From: Chloroflexota bacterium
GTDB lineage: Bacteria; Chloroflexota; Anaerolineae; UBA4142
Assembly (NCBI GenBank): GCA_016208315.1
Contig: JACQYF010000128.1
Location: 57,653-121,652 of the forward strand
Length of the DNA stretch: 64,000 bases
Direction: 5' to 3'
Positions 8,411 through 17,669 of the stretch are shown here, piece by piece (the first letter of the stretch is position 1; each line of letters starts with the position of its first letter). The notes under the pieces were generated by a model. The model saw only the letters and a program-made list of their open reading frames with translations. It had not been told where the DNA came from and made no database searches. Both the position numbers and the translations under genes were made by a program.

Positions 8411-8767
8411 TCACCACCCCATCAACAAGCCAGGGTCTTCCATGTAGTTCGGATCCCACATATCTGGCAGGACCGTTATTTTCATCGGTCGGCCGGCGGT
8501 CTGCTCCGCGGTATCTTTGATCTGCTGAATGAGCCAGCCGCCGTAGGGGCAAAAGGGCGTCGTCAGCATCATCTTGATTTCCGGCTCGTCCTGATCCAGC
8601 AGAATCTCACGGATCAAGCCGAGCTGCACGACATTCAGTCCAATCTCGGGATCGCTGACCGCGCGCAGCGCCTCCTTGATCTGGTCTGCGGGGCTGAGAT
8701 TATTGGGAAACGGCGCTTCCGCGGCCGTGGGTTGATTCTTGTTTTCTTTCTCGCTCATCTCACTCAT
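8411..8767 (-). CDS. DUF59/MIP18-family Fe-S maturation protein (SufT/PaaD-like)
   Basis: 118 residues: a flexible 25-residue N-terminus, then a DUF59 domain with the signature VSDPEIGLNVVQLGLI and TTPFCPYG carrying the conserved Cys. Family members help load Fe-S clusters into target proteins. It lies inside the suf block between fdx and sufS, consistent with that role. The C-terminus (DPNYMEDPGLLMGW) resembles the tail seen in stand-alone DUF59 proteins. Confidence 0.85.
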   Translation of the reverse strand: MSEMSEKENKNQPTAAEAPFPNNLSPADQIKEALRAVSDPEIGLNVVQLGLIREILLDQDEPEIKMMLTTPFCPYGGWLIQQIKDTAEQTAGRPMKITVLPDMWDPNYMEDPGLLMGW

Positions 8768-8860
8768 CGTGACCTCGTTTGCCGCTCGACATATGTTGAT
8801 AACTGCAAGCCCCCGTATTCGCCGAAGCGGAACGGGGGCCGCGATAACTCGATCTTGTGG

Positions 8861-9166
8861 CTACGCCGTCTTGCCCGGCGATCCCCACTTTTTCTCAAAT
8901 TCCGCTGCCGAGAGTTTGAAATAATCGGCATTCTTTTCGGTGAACGATTTCCACTTGTCTTCCAAATCCGGCTCAGGGAAGATGGCACTGACCGGACACT
9001 CGGGCACGCACGCGCCGCAGTCAATACAAGTGTCGGGGTCAATGTACAACATCTGCACCGTTTCGAAATTCTCGTCCTTGCGCGGGTGAATGCAGTCCAC
9101 CGGACAGACATTCACACACGACGCGTCTTTAGTTCCAATACATGGTTCCGCAATCACGTACGCCAT
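8861..9166 (-). CDS. Ferredoxin, 7Fe/8Fe type (FdxA-like)
   Basis: 101 residues. Cluster ligands are in CVNVCPVDC (about 17-25) and CIDCGACVPECP (about 47-58); the spacing of the first set matches the [3Fe-4S] site of FdxA-type ferredoxins and the second a [4Fe-4S] site. A long C-terminal arm (KSFTEKNADYF) is typical for FdxA. Probably the electron donor for cluster assembly, given its place between sufU2 and the DUF59 gene. A binding site (GGAGGAG) lies upstream of the ATG. Confidence 0.9.
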   Translation of the reverse strand: MAYVIAEPCIGTKDASCVNVCPVDCIHPRKDENFETVQMLYIDPDTCIDCGACVPECPVSAIFPEPDLEDKWKSFTEKNADYFKLSAAEFEKKWGSPGKTA

Positions 9167-9199
9167 TGTTCTCCTCCCTCAAAGGAATTTTGTGATTGG

Positions 9200-9640
9200 T
9201 TACTCTGTGAGCAGAGTATGGGCCAGGACAATCGGCTGAATGAGCTTTTGTCCCATTGCCTTCCGGCTAGGATATTCACGCGCGCCACCTTGCAGCGTAT
9301 CCAGGGCCAACGTCGCGCAGCGCAGGCGCGATTGTACCACTTCTCGTCCGAACGTGTCAATTATCTCGCCATAATCCATGTGCTGCACTTGCGTCAGCGT
9401 CTTGCCGGGAACTAGCTCGGTCACGAGCGAAGCCGCCGCCATGCTAATGGTGCAGCCGTGTCCTTCGAACTTGCACTCTGTGATGCGGTCCTGCTCGTCC
9501 ACTCTCACGTACAGCGTGACCACATCGCCACAACCAGGGTTACCGCCGTTGACCAGCAGGTCTGGATCGTCGAGTGATCCTTTATTGCGTGGGTTGTTAA
9601 AGTAATCGAGAATAAGTTCGATATATTCTTGTCTGTCCAT
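9200..9640 (-). CDS. SufU/NifU-like Fe-S scaffold (copy 2)
   Basis: 146 residues from the ATG at 9640; an upstream in-frame TTG at 9655 is possible and no good binding site supports either. IscU-family Cys residues occur in NPGCGD (about 36), EGHGCTIS (about 62) and LRCATL. It differs clearly from the copy at 6687 (a shorter third-Cys region and a C-terminal extension ending LAHTLLTE). Two scaffolds in one operon suggest division of labour, for example a true cluster scaffold beside a sulfur-relay SufU; that is inference. Confidence 0.88.
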   Translation of the reverse strand: MDRQEYIELILDYFNNPRNKGSLDDPDLLVNGGNPGCGDVVTLYVRVDEQDRITECKFEGHGCTISMAAASLVTELVPGKTLTQVQHMDYGEIIDTFGREVVQSRLRCATLALDTLQGGAREYPSRKAMGQKLIQPIVLAHTLLTE

Positions 9641-9649
9641 TGCTTTTGG

Positions 9650-9766
9650 ACTCAAGTCTCAAGTCCCAAGTCTCAAGTTGCAATCTCAAGTCAATAGTTA
9701 GCGCGTGAGACATGAAACCTGCGACCTGTGAGTTGCGGCTTGTGACCTGCGACCTGCGACCTGTGA
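9650..9766. repeat. Intergenic short tandem repeats (gacctgcgacctgtga / caagtctcaagt)
   Basis: The gap is made of caagtctcaagtc and gacctgcgacctg units in direct and inverted order. The same words occur at 42150-42231 upstream of polA. Non-coding. Confidence 0.65.
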
Positions 9767-10612
9767 CTAGGGTTTCTCAATCGGCGCGCCGACCAGATTG
9801 CCCCATTCGGTCCACGAGCCATCGTAATTGCGGACTCGCGGAAAGCCCAAGAGAAATTGCAGCACGAACCAGGTGTGGCTCGACCGCTCGCCGATGCGGC
9901 AGTAGGCGATCACGTCCTTGTCCGGTGTAATCGCCTGTGTGCCGTACAAATCCTTCAGTTCGTCCGCGGATTTGAACGTGCCGTCTTCGCGTACCGCGCG
10001 CGACCACGGGATATTTTTCGCGCCGGGGATGTGTCCGCCGCGCAGCGCGCCTTCCTGCGGATAACTCGGCATGTGCAACAATTCGCCAGAGTATTCCTGC
10101 GGCGAGCGAACGTCCACGAGGGGATTGCCGCCGGCGACGTGCTTCATTACTTGATCGCGAAACGCGCGAATCTTGGTGTCATCGCGTTCCTGCGCGACAT
10201 AGTTCGTACGCGGATAACTGGGCACGTCCTTGGTCAACGGGCGATTCTCGGCGATCCATTTTTGGCGACCGCCGTTCATGATCAAGCATTTTTCGTGCCC
10301 GAAAAGCTTGAACACCCAAAAGGCGTACGTCGCCCACCAATTGTTCTTGTCGCCGTAAAAGACGACGGTCGTATCGTTTGCGATCCCGCGGCTCGACATC
10401 AATGCTTCAAAGCCGTGTTTGTTGATATAGTCGCGCACGACCGCATCCTGCAAATCTACGTGCCAATCTATTTTGACGGCTCCGGGAACGTGGCCGACTT
10501 CGTAGAGCAGCACGTCTTCGTCGGATTCCACGATCCGAACCTTTGGATCATTCGCATGCTGTTGGACCCATTCGGTGTCCACGAGCACTTCGGGATGAGC
10601 GTACTCTGTCAT
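9767..10612 (-). CDS. Thiosulfate/3-mercaptopyruvate sulfurtransferase (tandem rhodanese)
   Basis: 281 residues with two rhodanese domains. The N-terminal one (about 1-130) has YGDKNNWWA where the active loop would be, so it is inactive. The C-terminal one (about 150-280) has the catalytic loop [11 protein letters not shown] with the Cys near residue 241. It moves sulfane sulfur from thiosulfate or 3-mercaptopyruvate to thiophilic acceptors. The CRxGERS loop is closer to thiosulfate sulfurtransferases than to CG(S/T)GVT-type SseA. It follows sufD by 16 bases, so it is part of the Fe-S block. Confidence 0.92.
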   Translation of the reverse strand: MTEYAHPEVLVDTEWVQQHANDPKVRIVESDEDVLLYEVGHVPGAVKIDWHVDLQDAVVRDYINKHGFEALMSSRGIANDTTVVFYGDKNNWWATYAFWVFKLFGHEKCLIMNGGRQKWIAENRPLTKDVPSYPRTNYVAQERDDTKIRAFRDQVMKHVAGGNPLVDVRSPQEYSGELLHMPSYPQEGALRGGHIPGAKNIPWSRAVREDGTFKSADELKDLYGTQAITPDKDVIAYCRIGERSSHTWFVLQFLLGFPRVRNYDGSWTEWGNLVGAPIEKP

Positions 10613-10628
10613 CGTTCTTGCCTTTCTT

Positions 10629-12053
10629 CTAGGCGCCTATCTTGGCGTGAATCGCTTCTGCCAGTTCCTCGCGAATAGATTCGAGCGGTATCTTTTGCAT
10701 CAAAGGGTCGAAGAACCCTTCGACGATCAGCCGTTCCGCTTCCGTTTTCGGAATCCCGCGCGCCATGAGATAAAACAACTGGTCCGAATCAATCGGCCCG
10801 ACGGTCGCGCCATGCGTGCAGCGCACGTCGTTCGCCTCGATCTCCAGTTCGGGAATCGAGTCGGCGTGCGAGTGCTGGCTCAGGAGCACGTTGCGATTCG
10901 CCTGATAGGCGTCCGAGCGCTGCGCCTCGGGGTTTACGCGAATCAAGCCGCGGAACGCCGAATACGCGCTGTCCTTGAGCGCGCCCTTATACAGCAGGTC
11001 GCTGGTCGAGTGGCCGATGATGTGATTCTGGAACGTGTGCTGATCGAAATGCTGCTTGCCGTCCCCGAAGAAGAAACCGAGCAGGTTCGCGTTCGTTCCC
11101 TTGCCCAGCATCTTGCAGTCGAGGAATGCCTTGGTCGTCTCGCTGCCCAACGTTCCGACGAGCCAAGTGAGCGACGAATCTTTCTCCAGCAACGCGGTCT
11201 GCGAAGTAAAGTGCCAGACGTTTTGCGCGAAATCCTGCAAATGGAAATATTGGAGCATCGCGCCCGGCTTGAGAATCAACTCCACCGCGCCGCTCGAAAA
11301 GCGCTGCGCCTCCGTCGCTTTCGACGCGTACTCCTCGATCAACTTGACCGACGCGCCCTCTTCTAGCACGACGAGCGAATGAGTGAACATCGCGAGGCCC
11401 GGCTGATCGAAATAGGTCAGCGTTTGCAGCGGCAATTCGATCACGACGTTGCGCGGAACGTACAAGAACGTGCCGCCGCTAAAGAATGCGCCGTGCAGCG
11501 TCGTGAATGGTAAGTCGCCGACCGTATTGCCGTATCCGCCGCCCTCGTGTTTGCCACTCGTGCTGGTCGAGGGTTTGGCCGAGGCGTAGCGATTCTCGGT
11601 GAAGGTCACGGCCTTGGTCATCATGTATTCGCGCACGAGCGCGGGATGGTCGCGAATCGCGGCATCGAGATCGCAGAAAATGACGCCGCGCTGCTTGAGA
11701 TCGTCGCCGAGCCGAGCGTGCGTGCCGACAGAGTTGTATTGAACGAGGACGCCGCTCGCGTTGTGGTCGTTGATGGCTTGTTGAAATTTGTCGGGTAGAG
11801 CCGCAGTGATTATCGGCCGCTCGGCTCCATCAGCGAACGGAACTACTGAATTGAACTTTAGGCCGCTCACCGCTGTGCGCCGCCACAGTTCATCGTTCGC
11901 CGGCGGCATCGGCGTCTCTTCGTACAGATGCCACGCTTCCAGTCGCCGGGCGCGCAGCCAATCCGGTTCGTGTTTCAGTTGTGAAATGGCTTCTATAGTA
12001 TCTTTGGAAAACCCTGTCTCTATTTTCTTCAATGTTGCTACGTTGTCACTCAC
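10629..12053 (-). CDS. sufD: Fe-S cluster assembly protein SufD
   Basis: 474 residues, starting at GTG 12053, which has GGAGG eight bases upstream. SufBD-family beta-helix protein: [17 protein letters not shown] about two-fifths along and, near the C-terminus, [29 protein letters not shown] sequence with the ECTHG-like His, then [12 protein letters not shown]. It forms the SufBC2D complex with SufB and SufC. Unusually, it is separated from sufB by two endonuclease-like genes. Confidence 0.93.
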   Translation of the reverse strand: MSDNVATLKKIETGFSKDTIEAISQLKHEPDWLRARRLEAWHLYEETPMPPANDELWRRTAVSGLKFNSVVPFADGAERPIITAALPDKFQQAINDHNASGVLVQYNSVGTHARLGDDLKQRGVIFCDLDAAIRDHPALVREYMMTKAVTFTENRYASAKPSTSTSGKHEGGGYGNTVGDLPFTTLHGAFFSGGTFLYVPRNVVIELPLQTLTYFDQPGLAMFTHSLVVLEEGASVKLIEEYASKATEAQRFSSGAVELILKPGAMLQYFHLQDFAQNVWHFTSQTALLEKDSSLTWLVGTLGSETTKAFLDCKMLGKGTNANLLGFFFGDGKQHFDQHTFQNHIIGHSTSDLLYKGALKDSAYSAFRGLIRVNPEAQRSDAYQANRNVLLSQHSHADSIPELEIEANDVRCTHGATVGPIDSDQLFYLMARGIPKTEAERLIVEGFFDPLMQKIPLESIREELAEAIHAKIGA

Positions 12054-12086
12054 GCGCGTTTGTCCTCCAGTAAGGATCTTATTCAC

Positions 12087-12536
12087 TCAGATGCTATCCG
12101 GTTCTGAAACGCCTCGCTTGTTTATCCGGCGGAATCGCAGATAGATTCCTTCTCGGATGCCAAGCTCATCCTTCTGCACCGGCTTGTGGCGATAATTGTC
12201 GATCCGGTCTTGGAGTTCATAAGCCAAGGCAACTCGGTCACGTTTGATGATCAAGTAGGGCTCGATGTCACGGAGAAAATCACGAGCTGCCGCGCCAGAC
12301 AAACTCCAACGATAAAACGGCTTTTGTCCTTCTTTCACGCGAATAGGCCCAACGATATGCTCACCGTACTGTTCGTGTGATGCCCGCACAAGTTCCGGGC
12401 GCGTGTTGGTAACCGACACGGTCAGGATATATTGGGTTGACTTGTTATTCCAGCGCGGTTGCTTCTTCTCGATGAGAATGGTGCCTTCGGCGTCAAACAG
12501 ACCTGCCAAATAGGCAACTAATTCAGCTTCATTCAT
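12087..12536 (-). CDS. LAGLIDADG-family homing endonuclease-like protein, copy 2
   Basis: 149 residues with one LAGLIDADG motif, LVAYLAGLFDAEGTI (about 5-19), and a following domain containing YRWSLSG and FLRDIEPYLIIKRD. A single motif implies a homodimer. The acidic residue ending the motif is kept (DAEG), so cleavage activity is possible. It resembles the next upstream gene throughout and looks like a tandem duplicate. Its ATG overlaps the end of that gene by eight bases, and its stop lies 33 bases before the sufD start. It is not in frame with SufB, so it is not part of an intein. Confidence 0.82.
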   Translation of the reverse strand: MNEAELVAYLAGLFDAEGTILIEKKQPRWNNKSTQYILTVSVTNTRPELVRASHEQYGEHIVGPIRVKEGQKPFYRWSLSGAAARDFLRDIEPYLIIKRDRVALAYELQDRIDNYRHKPVQKDELGIREGIYLRFRRINKRGVSEPDSI

Positions 12537-12999
12537 CGGATGGTTGTCCGCGCTGGTTAAGGAGTTTCATGCGCTGGTACAATGCGTCGCGCGCTACCAT
12601 CTCGTCATCAGTCATTTGTTGCGAACCATATCCTTTTCCCAAACTCTGGGTACGGCAGTTGAGAATGCGCTCTCGAAACTCGAACGCGAGTCGAATTTGG
12701 TCACGCTTCGCCTGGATATATGGTTCAATTTCCTGCAGAAACGTTATTGAATCATTGTCGTACATTTGCCAGCGATATGAAGGACGCCATCGCTCTCCAC
12801 GCACGTAGGGTCCGCCAATTAACCCGCCGTAATGCTTTCGAGCGAATTCGAGCACCGCCAAGTTGGTGCTGGTCATTCCTACCATGAGCCGATACACGGC
12901 GGATTTGCCGTGGCCGCGAGGAGGGGACTTGAAGATCATGATAGACCCTTCCCCGTCAAACATGCCCGCGAGATAGGCAGCGACCTGCTGCTTATCCAA
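12529..12999 (-). CDS. LAGLIDADG-family homing endonuclease-like protein, copy 1
   Basis: 156 residues starting at a TTG (12999) that overlaps the sufB stop by eight bases; AAGGA lies just upstream within sufB. The motif [15 protein letters not shown] is at about 6-20, followed by [10 protein letters not shown] and [15 protein letters not shown], which match copy 2. Both copies share the pattern FL-(Q/R)-(E/D)-IEPY. The TTG start and overlap point to translational coupling with sufB. A role as a free-standing mobile endonuclease or a domesticated regulator cannot be decided. Confidence 0.8.
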   Translation of the reverse strand: MDKQQVAAYLAGMFDGEGSIMIFKSPPRGHGKSAVYRLMVGMTSTNLAVLEFARKHYGGLIGGPYVRGERWRPSYRWQMYDNDSITFLQEIEPYIQAKRDQIRLAFEFRERILNCRTQSLGKGYGSQQMTDDEMVARDALYQRMKLLNQRGQPSDE

Positions 13000-14410
13000 C
13001 CGATCCTTCCATCTGGAGTTGTATAAGGCGGTTCATTTCCACAGAATACTCCATTGGTAGTTCTTTAACGATCGGTTCTATAAACCCGCTGACGATCATC
13101 GTCGCCGCTTCCGCTTCGGTCAAGCCGCGCGACATCAGGTAGAACAACTGCTCCTCGCCGATTTTCGAAACGCTTGCCTCGTGGCCGATCGTCACATTGT
13201 CTTCGTCCACTTCGATGTACGGGTACGTGTCCGACCGCGACTGCTCGTCGAGCAGCAGCGCGTCGCAGCGCACGTTTGATTTCACGCCCTCCGCGCCGGG
13301 ATAGACTTTGAGCAAGCCGCGGTAAGACGTGCGCCCGCCATCTTTGGAAATCGACTTGGACGCAATCGTAGACGACGTGTACGGCGCGCCATGCACGACC
13401 TTACCGCCCGCGTCCTGGTGCTGTCCCTTGCCGGCAAACGCGACCGAAAGGATTTCGCCGTGCGCGCCCTTGCCCATCATGTAAACGCTGGGATACTTCA
13501 TTGTCAGCTTGCTTCCCAAGTTACAGTCCACCCATTCCATTGTCGCGTCTTCTTGCGCGACCGCGCGCTTGGTGACGAGATTATAAACGTTGGACGACCA
13601 GTTCTGTATGGTCGTGTAGCGCACGCGGGCGTCCTTGTGAATCATTATCTCCACAACCGCGCTGTGGAGCGAATCGCTCGAATAGGTAGGCGCTGTGCAC
13701 CCTTCGACATAATGCACGTAGGAACCTTCATCCGCGATAATCAGCGTTCGCTCGAATTGGCCCATATTCCGCGCGTTGATGCGGAAGTAGGCCTGGAGCG
13801 GCATGTCCACATGGACGCCCGGCGGAACGTAAATGAACGAGCCGCCCGACCACACCGCGCTGTTTAGCGCGGCAAATTTGTTATCCGCCGACGGAATGAT
13901 CGTGCCAAAGTATTTCTTGACGATGTCGGGATGCTCGGCCAGCGCCTGATCCATGCCCAAGAAAATGACGCCCTGCTTCTTGAGCGATTCCTGGATGTTA
14001 TGGTACACGACTTCGCTTTCATATTGCGCGCCCACGCCGGCCAGGAATTTCTTTTCCGCTTCGGGAATGCCGAGGCGATCAAAGGTCTTTTTGATTTGGT
14101 CCGGCACTTGGTCCCACGAGCGCTCGGATTTGTCCGTCGCGCGCAGGAAATAGTAAATGTCGTCAAAGTCAATATCGTTGAGATTGCCGCCCCACTGCGG
14201 CAGCGTTTTCTTGTAAAAGATTTCGAGCGCGCGCAGGCGGTATTTCCGCATCCATTCCGGCTCGTTCTTCATCCACGATATCTCTTCGACGACTTCGCGG
14301 TTCAGTCCCTTTTTGGCTTTGAAAACATATTTCTCCGGATCGAAGAACCCGTATTTTTCTTTATAGACCGAGCTAGATGCTCCAATGTCAAACGTGGCCT
14401 TATCTGTCAT
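12992..14410 (-). CDS. sufB: Fe-S cluster assembly protein SufB
   Basis: 472 residues from the ATG at 14410 with GGAGGAA upstream. Typical Suf[17 protein letters not shown] near the N-terminus, [25 protein letters not shown] in the beta-helix core, [22 protein letters not shown] with the conserved acidic/His pair, and [12 protein letters not shown] near the end. Scaffold subunit of SufBC2D where the nascent cluster forms. SufB genes often carry inteins; here the core runs through with no intein, although two LAGLIDADG genes follow directly. Confidence 0.96.
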   Translation of the reverse strand: MTDKATFDIGASSSVYKEKYGFFDPEKYVFKAKKGLNREVVEEISWMKNEPEWMRKYRLRALEIFYKKTLPQWGGNLNDIDFDDIYYFLRATDKSERSWDQVPDQIKKTFDRLGIPEAEKKFLAGVGAQYESEVVYHNIQESLKKQGVIFLGMDQALAEHPDIVKKYFGTIIPSADNKFAALNSAVWSGGSFIYVPPGVHVDMPLQAYFRINARNMGQFERTLIIADEGSYVHYVEGCTAPTYSSDSLHSAVVEIMIHKDARVRYTTIQNWSSNVYNLVTKRAVAQEDATMEWVDCNLGSKLTMKYPSVYMMGKGAHGEILSVAFAGKGQHQDAGGKVVHGAPYTSSTIASKSISKDGGRTSYRGLLKVYPGAEGVKSNVRCDALLLDEQSRSDTYPYIEVDEDNVTIGHEASVSKIGEEQLFYLMSRGLTEAEAATMIVSGFIEPIVKELPMEYSVEMNRLIQLQMEGSVG

Positions 14411-14494
14411 TCGTTCCTCCTGCGGAGGTAAACAGGGAAACAAGTACACAGGTGGACAAGTACGACCTGCTTACCTGTATACGTGTGTACCTGT
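14411..14494. repeat. Intergenic repeat (acacaggtggacaagta family)
   Basis: Inverted and direct copies of aagtacacaggtggacaagt and gtgtacctgtctac occupy the sufC-sufB gap. Related to 6601-6686 and 24939-25018. Confidence 0.6.
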
Positions 14495-15271
14495 CTACTT
14501 ACCTATCCCCTCTTCCTTCAGCCAATCGTAGCCCTTTTCCTCAAGTTGCAGCGCCAGCTCCGGCCCGCCCGACATCGCAAGTTTGCCGTTGACCATCACG
14601 TGGACAAAATCGGGTTTGATATAGTTCAAGATGCGCTGATAGTGCGTGATGAGCAGGATGCCGAGATTCGGCCCGCGCAGCGTATTCACACCGTCGGAGA
14701 CGATGCGCAGCGCATCAATGTCCAAGCCCGAATCGGTCTCGTCCAAAATCGCCATCTCGGGATTTAACACGGCCATCTGCAGAATCTCGACGCGTTTCTT
14801 TTCGCCGCCGGAGAAGCCATCGTTCAAATAGCGCGTAGCAAACGACGTATCGAGTTTGAGCAAAGCCATCTTTTGCGTGACCAGCTTGCGAAATTCGGGA
14901 ATGCTGATCGCTTTCGCATTGCCGTTCGTGGCATTCTCTCTGCGCTTGGCGTTCACCGCGGTCCGCAAAAAGTTCGCGACCGTGACGCCCGGTATCGCCA
15001 TCGGATATTGGAACGCGAGAAAAATGCCGCGGCGCGCGCGTTCGTCCGGCTTCCAATTCAGAATGCTCTCACCCCGGTACAAAATATCGCCGCCGGTCAC
15101 TGCGTACTTGGGATTCCCTGCCAGCGTATTGGCGAGCGTAGATTTGCCGGACCCGTTCGGTCCCATGATCGCGTGAACCTCGCCTTGGCGGACCGTCAGA
15201 TCAATTCCTTTCAGGATTTCTTTGCCTTCCACATTCACATGCAAATCTTTAATCACAATTTCGTTTGCCAT
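14495..15271 (-). CDS. sufC: Fe-S cluster assembly ATPase SufC
   Basis: 258 residues of an ABC-type ATPase. Walker [10 protein letters not shown] is at about 37-45, the Q-loop lies in FLAFQYP, the signature is FSGGEKKR, and Walker B is [11 protein letters not shown], a hallmark of SufC; the H-loop is [10 protein letters not shown]. It provides ATP-driven conformational change for SufBC2D. It is the first suf gene in transcription order; upstream lies cysteine synthase. Confidence 0.96.
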   Translation of the reverse strand: MANEIVIKDLHVNVEGKEILKGIDLTVRQGEVHAIMGPNGSGKSTLANTLAGNPKYAVTGGDILYRGESILNWKPDERARRGIFLAFQYPMAIPGVTVANFLRTAVNAKRRENATNGNAKAISIPEFRKLVTQKMALLKLDTSFATRYLNDGFSGGEKKRVEILQMAVLNPEMAILDETDSGLDIDALRIVSDGVNTLRGPNLGILLITHYQRILNYIKPDFVHVMVNGKLAMSGGPELALQLEEKGYDWLKEEGIGK

Positions 15272-15393
15272 TGGCTATGCGTTGCTCCTCGAAGTGATAT
15301 TGTCGGGATAAATTCTACCCCATTTTAGATGCGAACTCTAAGAATGACATAAGAAAGACAATTTCGGCGTAAAGATTCCGTAAGAATAATCCG

Positions 15394-16305
15394 TTACGAC
15401 CATAACGCGGTGCTGAGGTAGCGGTCGCCTCCGTCGGGCAGGATGACCACGATGATGCCCTGTTCGATTTCGCGCGCCACCTGCCGCGCCGCGGCAATGG
15501 CCGCGCCCGCGCTCAAGCCGACGAATAGTCCTTCTTCCCGCGCCGCGCGATGCGTTTCCCGGTACGCCGCATCGGTGTCAATCGCCACTTGGCGATCGGC
15601 CAGGTTCGAATCGTATATGCCCGGTACGATCGCGCTGGGCATGTGCTTTAGCCCTTCGATCACTTGCAACTCGTCGGCGGGCTGTACCTCTACGAGCTGG
15701 ACGGCTGGATTGTTTTCTTTGAGGCGGCGACCGGCCCCCATCATTGTCCCCGATGTGCCGACGCCGGCGACCAAATGGGTAATCCGTCCTCGCGTTTGCT
15801 GCCAGATTTCCTTGCCCGTGGTCTCATAGTGCGCGCGCCAGTTCGCGTCGTTGTTGTATTGGTCGGCGTAATAATACCTGGCTCTGTCAAGCGCCAGCTC
15901 GCGCACTTTGATGATGGCGCCGTCGCTGCCTTCGAGCGGATCGGTAAGCGTGATGGTCGCGCCGTACGCGCGGGCGATCTTTTTGCGCTCCGCGCTCACG
16001 TTCGCCGGCATGACCAGTTCGACGCGATAACCCAATGCCGCGCCGATCATCGCGTAGGCAATGCCGGTATTGCCGCTCGTGGCATCAATCAACGTCTTGT
16101 CGTGGGTCAGTTTGCCTTCCGCGATCGCCGTCTCGAAGATGGCGCGCGCCGCGCGGTCCTTGACCGACCCGCCGGGATTGAACCACTCGACCTTGCCGAG
16201 AATCTGCACCGCCTGGTTCGGCGATTGCAGCGGCACCAGCGGCGTATTGCCAACGCGCGCGAGGAGGAGCGGGCACTCGATTCTTTCTAGAGTTTGTAGT
16301 TCCAT
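15394..16305 (-). CDS. Cysteine synthase (O-acetylserine or O-phosphoserine sulfhydrylase, CysM-like)
   Basis: 303 residues from ATG 16305 (an in-frame TTG at 16320 is less likely). Fold type II PLP enzyme: PLP-lysine in NPGGSVKDR (about 46-54), the ATSGNTGIA loop, the phosphate-binding GVGTSGTMMG, and the C-terminal LPDGGDRY. It makes cysteine from an activated serine and a sulfur donor. Its neighbours are a MoeB-like E1 enzyme (next gene) and a ubiquitin-like sulfur carrier at 20346. That fits the CysM-CysO route known from Mycobacterium, in which the sulfur donor is a protein thiocarboxylate. Substrate choice is inferred from context. Confidence 0.9.
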   Translation of the reverse strand: MELQTLERIECPLLLARVGNTPLVPLQSPNQAVQILGKVEWFNPGGSVKDRAARAIFETAIAEGKLTHDKTLIDATSGNTGIAYAMIGAALGYRVELVMPANVSAERKKIARAYGATITLTDPLEGSDGAIIKVRELALDRARYYYADQYNNDANWRAHYETTGKEIWQQTRGRITHLVAGVGTSGTMMGAGRRLKENNPAVQLVEVQPADELQVIEGLKHMPSAIVPGIYDSNLADRQVAIDTDAAYRETHRAAREEGLFVGLSAGAAIAAARQVAREIEQGIIVVILPDGGDRYLSTALWS

Positions 16306-16320
16306 TGCTCTCACACTCAA

Positions 16321-17151
16321 TCACGCCGCCACGGCCTTGTTCTCTGGGAAAGGCACGCCGCAGAATTGTTCGTAATCAATCAACTCGGTGATGGTCGGAT
16401 GGTCGCTGCACACGGGGCAGTCTGGATTCTTGTCCACCTTGACCTCGCGGAATTCCATGGCGAGCGCATCGAACAAGAGCAAACGACCGATCAGCGAATC
16501 GCCTTTGCCCAGGATTAGTTTGATCGCTTCGACGGCCTGAATGCTGCCGATGATGCCGGGCAGTACGCCGAGCACGCCGGCTTCCTGGCAACTCGGCACT
16601 TCGCCGGGCGGCGGCGGGGTAGGGAAGAGGCAGCGATAGCACGGACCACGTTTCGCATCGAAAACCGTCGCCTGGCCGTCGAACATGAAAATGCTGCCGT
16701 CCACCAGCGGCCTGCCCGCGAAAACACAGGCGTCGTTGACCAGATAGCGTGTTGGAAAGTTATCAGTCCCGTTCACGACAATGTCGTATTCCCCGACAAT
16801 ATCCATCACGTTTTCGGACGTAAGGACGACTTGGTGCTTGTTGACTCGGACATCAGGGTTGAGCGCGTTTAGCGTGTCGGCCGCGCTGTCCAGCTTGGGC
16901 CGCCCGATGTCTTTGGTGCGATGGAGCAACTGGCGTTGCAGATTCGAAAGGTCAACGCAATCGAAATCCACCAGTCCGAGTGTGCCGACGCCGGCCGCCG
17001 CCAAATACATCGCCGCGGGCGAACCCAATCCCCCTGCGCCGACGAGCAGCACCTTGGCATTCAACAATTTCTTTTGCCCCGCGCCGCCCACATCGGGCAG
17101 AATGATGTGGCGCGAGTATCGGTATATTTGTTCATTGGTAAAGCCGAACAT
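16321..17151 (-). CDS. MoeB/ThiF-family adenylyltransferase (sulfur-carrier activating E1)
   Basis: 276 residues from the ATG at 17151, with GGAGAA upstream. The nucleotide-binding motif VLLVGAGGLGSPAA is at about 31-44, the ATP/Mg site DFDCVDLSNLQRQ follows, and the zinc Cys pairs are CYRC and CPVC. It adenylates the C-terminal Gly of a ubiquitin-like sulfur carrier so that a thiocarboxylate can form. There is no C-terminal rhodanese domain; separate rhodaneses are encoded at 9767 and 19559. Its likely partner is the carrier at 20346. It lies 15 bases before cysM. Confidence 0.93.
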   Translation of the reverse strand: MFGFTNEQIYRYSRHIILPDVGGAGQKKLLNAKVLLVGAGGLGSPAAMYLAAAGVGTLGLVDFDCVDLSNLQRQLLHRTKDIGRPKLDSAADTLNALNPDVRVNKHQVVLTSENVMDIVGEYDIVVNGTDNFPTRYLVNDACVFAGRPLVDGSIFMFDGQATVFDAKRGPCYRCLFPTPPPPGEVPSCQEAGVLGVLPGIIGSIQAVEAIKLILGKGDSLIGRLLLFDALAMEFREVKVDKNPDCPVCSDHPTITELIDYEQFCGVPFPENKAVAA

Positions 17152-17183
17152 GAAAATTTCTCCGTAATGACAGTAGCCGCAGG

Positions 17184-17414
17184 TCAAGCGGCAATCGATA
17201 GAGCGCGTTCTACCTCTTTCGGCAATTCGAGCAGAATGAAGTAACCTTTTGGGTATAGATAATCCTCGCCCGATTCATCAATGACTCTAAGGTAACCTTC
17301 GGCCGCGGCGCGTTCGTCCGGCAGGACTTGATAAATCTTGCGCGGCTCCAAATCTTCGCTATCTTCGTTCCGCACACAAACTGCGAACTGCTTTTGCAAG
17401 TTGCGTCGTTTCAT
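17184..17414 (-). CDS. Small conserved-looking protein, unknown (76 aa)
   Basis: Sequence features: a basic start (KRRNLQKQF), a beta-rich middle (AVCVRNEDSEDLEPRKIYQVL) and an ending ELPKEVERAL. The compact beta pattern suggests an SH3-like small fold. The gene is tightly packed between moeB and another small gene on the same strand and has good codon character, so it is probably real. No function assigned. The pair could be a toxin-antitoxin-like unit or a small accessory; nothing decides it. Confidence 0.6.
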   Translation of the reverse strand: MKRRNLQKQFAVCVRNEDSEDLEPRKIYQVLPDERAAAEGYLRVIDESGEDYLYPKGYFILLELPKEVERALSIAA

Positions 17415-17417
17415 AGG

Positions 17418-17651
17418 TTAATCCAGGAATCGCTTGATCTTGAATCGCCGTTTGCCGATTCCATGTGCTTCATACCAATGGATTTCGGCCCGCTGTATTC
17501 TGCCGCTGTCAATTCGAACGAGAGCGACACCTTTGAGTTTCCGCCAACGCCCTGTGCCATGCTGTCGCTGCAACCGGGCAAGGTCCCGAACCGCATTGCC
17601 GACTGCTATGATTTCAATGTCCTCAATCTCGCCGACAATTTCAAAGTTCAT
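17418..17651 (-). CDS. Small conserved-looking protein, unknown (77 aa)
   Basis: Reads NFEIVGEIEDIEIIAVG, then GTGRWRKLKGVALVRI and EIHWYEAHGIGKRRFKIKRFLD. The basic C-terminus and His/Tyr-rich HWYEAHGIG could bind nucleic acid or carry a catalytic His, but that is speculation. It ends three bases before the next small gene, so the two are surely co-transcribed. It lies between pdxT and moeB. Confidence 0.6.
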   Translation of the reverse strand: MNFEIVGEIEDIEIIAVGNAVRDLARLQRQHGTGRWRKLKGVALVRIDSGRIQRAEIHWYEAHGIGKRRFKIKRFLD

Positions 17652-17669
17652 TGAGGGCTGCCATGTACG

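Noticed and set aside
12087..14410. SufB as an intein-containing gene
   Set aside because: SufB motifs run without interruption, and the LAGLIDADG genes have their own starts and lack splicing motifs.
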